Assembly (NCBI GenBank): GCA_004294195.1
Contig: REAQ01000168.1
Span: 1 to 7,247, forward strand
DNA length: 7,247 nucleotides
From: Sphingobacteriales bacterium
GTDB lineage: Bacteria > Bacteroidota > Bacteroidia > Chitinophagales > Chitinophagaceae
Direction of reading: 5' to 3'
Numbering within the stretch: the stretch's first letter is position 1; each line of letters opens with the position of its first letter. The translations under genes and the position numbers were made by a program. Below, piece by piece: positions 5,809-7,247 of the stretch. The notes beneath the pieces were generated by a model, which saw nothing but the letters and a program-made list of their open reading frames with translations, was not told where the DNA came from and did no database searches.

Positions 5809-7247
5809 ATGCGGTTTGCTGGTGTTTTAGTCATGCTGAGTCTCGCCCTTGGTGGCAGGGCACAATCGGACAAACGTGTTTCGGAGTATATCCAAAAAAA
5901 TGACCATGGAATCTTGCGGGAGTTTATGCAATTCCTGGCCATACCCAATGTTGCTGCAGATACTGCAGGCCTTCAACAAACCGCGTCGTTTATCATGGAT
6001 CTGATGCGGCGCAACGGTATACAACAAGTTCAAACTTTGCCCGCAAAAACACCCGGTATTCCTCCTGCGGTTTACGGAGAGGTGTTGGTGCCCGGCGCAA
6101 CACAGACCATCGTATTCTATGCACATTATGATGGCCAACCCGTGAATGCTGCCAATTGGCAAAAAGGGTTACAACCTTTTGTTCCCCAGCTTGCCATCGG
6201 TACACCGGGACCTTCATTGCGCATGCTGGATATGCCTGCACCTAAAACAACCATTGATCCCGAATGGAGGATCTATGCAAGAAGTGCCTCGGATGATAAG
6301 GCTGGTGTAATGGCTATCCTGAAAGCCTATGAAATACTCCGCGCCAATCAGATCAGGCCATCGGTCAATATTAAATTCTTTTTCGAGGGAGAAGAAGAAA
6401 AAGGATCAGACCATCTTGAAGAAACATTGGAAGCACACAAAGCACTACTCAAAGCGGATCTTTGGGTGATCTGCGACGGACCCGTGCACCAGAGTGGAAG
6501 AAAGGTAGTGGGGTTTGGTGTTAGAGGAGATACGCAACTGGAGATCACCGTGTATGGTGCACGCAAGCCATTGCACAGTGGTCATTATGGAAACTGGGTC
6601 CCGAACCCAGCGATGGACCTTGTTCAATTGCTGGCAACAATGAAGGATAAGGAAGGTAAAGTGACCATCGATGGATTTTATGACGATGTGATTCCTTTGT
6701 CCGCATCGGAAAAGCAAGCGATCGCAGCCATACCTCCCGTAGAGGGACAAATGAAAACTGAACTCGGCATCACAAGGGTTGAAAGCGTAAAATCGCTGCC
6801 GGAAACCTATAGCTTGCCTTCCCTCAATATCAACGGTATCCGTAGCGCAGAAACAGGAAAACTTGCAGCCAATGTTATACCTGTTAAAGCAACAGTGAAT
6901 CTTGACCTTCGGCTGGTGGCTGGCAACGATTGGAAACGGCAACAAGACAAAGTGATTGCCCATATTCGGAAACAGGGATATCATGTCACTGAGCAAGAGC
7001 CTACAGATGCTGAAAGGCAACAGTATGCATATATAGCGCAGGTAACAAGATCTAAAGGATACAATGCGCAAAAAACCAATATGGACTTGCAGGAAGCAAA
7101 GAAAGTAGTAGCTGCGGTGCAGTCAACAACACGGGATAAAATAGTATTGATACCCGGTTTTGGTGGAAGCCTGCCGTTGTACATATTTGAAAAAGTCCTT
7201 GCCGCAAAAACCATTTCTGTTCCTATTGCCAACCATGATAATAACCA
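5809..7247 (+). CDS. Secreted M20-family metallopeptidase (partial, 3' end cut by window)
   Basis: This is a zinc-dependent M20 peptidase (carnosinase/dipeptidase/ArgE-like group), likely exported to the periplasm or outside. The frame has 479 codons and no stop before the edge. A short signal peptide (MRFAGVLVMLSLALGG, then RAQS with likely cleavage near residues 18-19) has no lipobox cysteine. Metal and catalytic residues are visible: H106 and D108 in YAHYDGQP, bridging D162 in SASDDKAG, E196/E197 in EGEEEKGS, and D223 in VICDGP. The lid or dimer domain begins after about residue 230 and contains H256 in LHSGHYGNW. The sequence ends in PIANHDNN, immediately before where this family normally places the last metal histidine (NQHxENEN pattern), so about 25-35 residues are probably missing. 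It starts 35 nt after the HAD gene with A-rich CAAACAACAACT before ATG. The substrate is unknown. Confidence 0.92.
   Translation, partial: MRFAGVLVMLSLALGGRAQSDKRVSEYIQKNDHGILREFMQFLAIPNVAADTAGLQQTASFIMDLMRRNGIQQVQTLPAKTPGIPPAVYGEVLVPGATQTIVFYAHYDGQPVNAANWQKGLQPFVPQLAIGTPGPSLRMLDMPAPKTTIDPEWRIYARSASDDKAGVMAILKAYEILRANQIRPSVNIKFFFEGEEEKGSDHLEETLEAHKALLKADLWVICDGPVHQSGRKVVGFGVRGDTQLEITVYGARKPLHSGHYGNWVPNPAMDLVQLLATMKDKEGKVTIDGFYDDVIPLSASEKQAIAAIPPVEGQMKTELGITRVESVKSLPETYSLPSLNINGIRSAETGKLAANVIPVKATVNLDLRLVAGNDWKRQQDKVIAHIRKQGYHVTEQEPTDAERQQYAYIAQVTRSKGYNAQKTNMDLQEAKKVVAAVQSTTRDKIVLIPGFGGSLPLYIFEKVLAAKTISVPIANHDNN

Noticed and set aside
6445..7071. Long reverse-strand frame of about 208 codons
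   Set aside because: It lies wholly inside the M20 peptidase gene, whose forward frame shows metal-binding motifs and continuous family-like sequence; the reverse product is Cys/His/Ser-rich with no recognisable domain.

Overview
This window is an internal piece of a bacterial spc-type ribosomal protein operon, and every gene lies on the + strand. The order is rpsH, rplF, rplR, rpsE, rpmD, rplO, secY and map, followed by a HAD-family phosphatase and a secreted M20-family metallopeptidase that runs off the right edge. Several signs point to Bacteroidota, most likely a Chitinophaga-like member (Chitinophagaceae). Start codons are preceded by A-rich tracts rather than Shine-Dalgarno sequences. 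The surviving S5 tail resembles what I recall of Bacteroidota S5. Heptamer repeats of a kind I associate with Bacteroidota fill the intergenic spacers. The taxon call comes from protein and sequence feel, not from a search.

Region by region: 1-58 is a short leader before rpsH. From 59 to 2827 come six ribosomal protein genes (S8, L6, L18, S5, L30, L15). All look full length except rpsE. The rpsE reading frame runs normally to codon 102 and then leaves frame. The expected S5 C-terminus is present in another frame immediately downstream, so about 44 codons appear to be missing (an out-of-frame deletion of about 130 nt). From 2929 to 5066 come secY (GTG start, ten membrane segments) and map, overlapping by one base. 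From 5075 to 7247 come the HAD phosphatase, 8 nt after map, and the M20 peptidase, which has a signal peptide and is open at the window end just before the expected last metal-ligand histidine.

How the genes work together: the first six encode ribosomal proteins of both subunits, SecY forms the translocon that receives nascent membrane proteins, and Map removes the initiator methionine. The HAD and M20 genes are not part of the classical cluster and sit where infA/rpmJ often follow map. They may be co-transcribed by read-through, but no functional link can be seen.

The most unusual non-coding feature is the spacers of this normally compact operon. Five of them are 68-135 nt long and hold degenerate tandem heptamers of two families: AAGTCAA/TTGACTT, arranged as facing arms that can fold into hairpins, and TAGCTAA/TAGCCAA with an octamer variant. 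The two families alternate from spacer to spacer. I see no tRNA, rRNA, CRISPR array, insertion sequence or convincing intrinsic terminator.
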